Positions 54,290 through 54,401 of a stretch of 54,401 bases of DNA are shown one piece after another. Positions within the stretch are counted from its first letter, which is position 1, and every line of letters begins with the position of its first letter. The stretch covers positions 1 through 54,401 of the forward strand of contig CANFHX010000019.1 of the NCBI GenBank assembly GCA_947446865.1, read 5' to 3'. The stretch is from Flavobacteriaceae bacterium (GTDB taxonomy: Bacteria > Bacteroidota > Bacteroidia > Flavobacteriales > Flavobacteriaceae). Under the pieces are notes generated by a model, which ran no database searches, was not told the DNA's origin, and worked only from the letters and a program-made list of their open reading frames with translations. The translations under genes and the position numbers were made by a program.

Positions 54290-54336
54290 CTTCGGGGTCA
54301 AGTCTTAATGGCGCCAATTAAGACTTGACCCCGAAG
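54290..54336. repeat. 47-bp near-perfect palindrome
   Basis: A 20-bp arm beginning CTTCGGGGTCAAG (54290-54309) and its exact complement ATTAAGACTTGACC... (54317-54336) flank GGCGCCA. It is far more GC-rich than the surrounding 54066-54379 gap, which otherwise looks empty. The GGGGTCAAGTCTT core recalls palindromes beside REP-associated (RAYT) transposases. Confidence 0.85.
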
Positions 54337-54379
54337 GGGATTAAAAAGAGTATATTTAAACAAATTAAAAAACACAGTC

Positions 54380-54401
54380 ATGGAAATTAAAGATGGAAAG
54401 T
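54380..54401 (+). CDS. start of a gene cut by the window end, possibly a Y1/REP-associated transposase
   Basis: ATG at 54380 gives MEIKDGK before the window ends, only 7 codons. I recall Bacteroidota REP-associated tyrosine transposases with similar starts (MEIK-G-FYHIYNRG), and the palindrome just upstream fits. The evidence is thin; the identity is only a suggestion. Confidence 0.3.

Noticed and set aside
1..54401. CRISPR arrays, rRNA genes and complete insertion sequences
   Set aside because: No regularly spaced direct repeats of CRISPR type, no rRNA sequence and no intact transposase gene were seen.

Overview
The window looks like a chromosomal segment of a low-GC Bacteroidota, most likely a Flavobacterium-type Flavobacteriaceae. 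The signs are AT-rich DNA, promoters of the TTG-N19-TAnnTTTG type (clear upstream of rpsF and tRNA-Arg), a type IX secretion (T9SS type B) sorting domain, a U32 peptidase and ClpC of Bacteroidota type, and the gene order nadC-yihY-priA. No species can be named from the sequence alone.

Layout. 1-5.5 kb: start of rpsF, a lone LytTR response regulator, and a minus-strand run nadC-yihY-priA. 5.6-8.25 kb: an accessory patch with a 36-aa basic peptide, a RelE-like toxin-antitoxin pair, a structured repeat, two orphan minus-strand genes (one DUF4279-like) and several dispersed repeat remnants. 8.25-15.4 kb: a two-gene ABC exporter, a 1691-aa secreted T9SS protein and a 48-aa peptide. 15.49 kb: tRNA-Arg(ACG). 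15.56-25.68 kb: an integrated genomic island. 25.9-33.7 kb: CDF metal transporter, NYN-domain protein, U32 peptidase, YefM/YoeB module, S9 peptidase. 32.6-36.7 kb: a sodium:solute symporter-like gene flanked by two paralogous minus-strand regulators. 37-44.4 kb: small membrane protein, single-domain response regulator, threonine aldolase, prfB with a programmed frameshift, TPR protein, gyrA. 44.6-54.4 kb: clpC, a second YoeB-type module, a RimB-RimK fusion, small membrane proteins, a serine hydrolase, an outer-membrane beta-barrel receptor, and a long palindrome before a gene cut by the window end.

The most interesting region is the 10.1-kb island in the 3' end of tRNA-Arg. It is bounded by a 14-bp direct repeat. 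It carries a tyrosine integrase followed 3 bp later by an excisionase-like HTH gene, a gene resembling rolling-circle (phage gene II/X type) replication proteins plus a shorter gene with a similar core segment, and a defence-like cargo. The cargo is a C5-cytosine methyltransferase, a SinI-like restriction endonuclease, a third overlapping gene with its own PD-(D/E)XK-like motif, and an 821-aa protein joining a PD-(D/E)XK-like nuclease domain to a P-loop NTPase. Both island ends carry a pair of TTCCCCTW motifs at the same 12-bp period, a good candidate for integrase or excisionase arm sites. It has no phage structural or conjugation genes, so it is best seen as a small integrative or satellite-like element carrying restriction-modification and a possibly undescribed nuclease-NTPase defence gene.

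Other points of interest are three RelE/YoeB-type toxin modules in 42 kb, genes whose apparent ends are built from dispersed repeats, two protein genes that seem to need TTG starts, and 7-bp tandem repeats at two gene borders. The housekeeping genes look intact.
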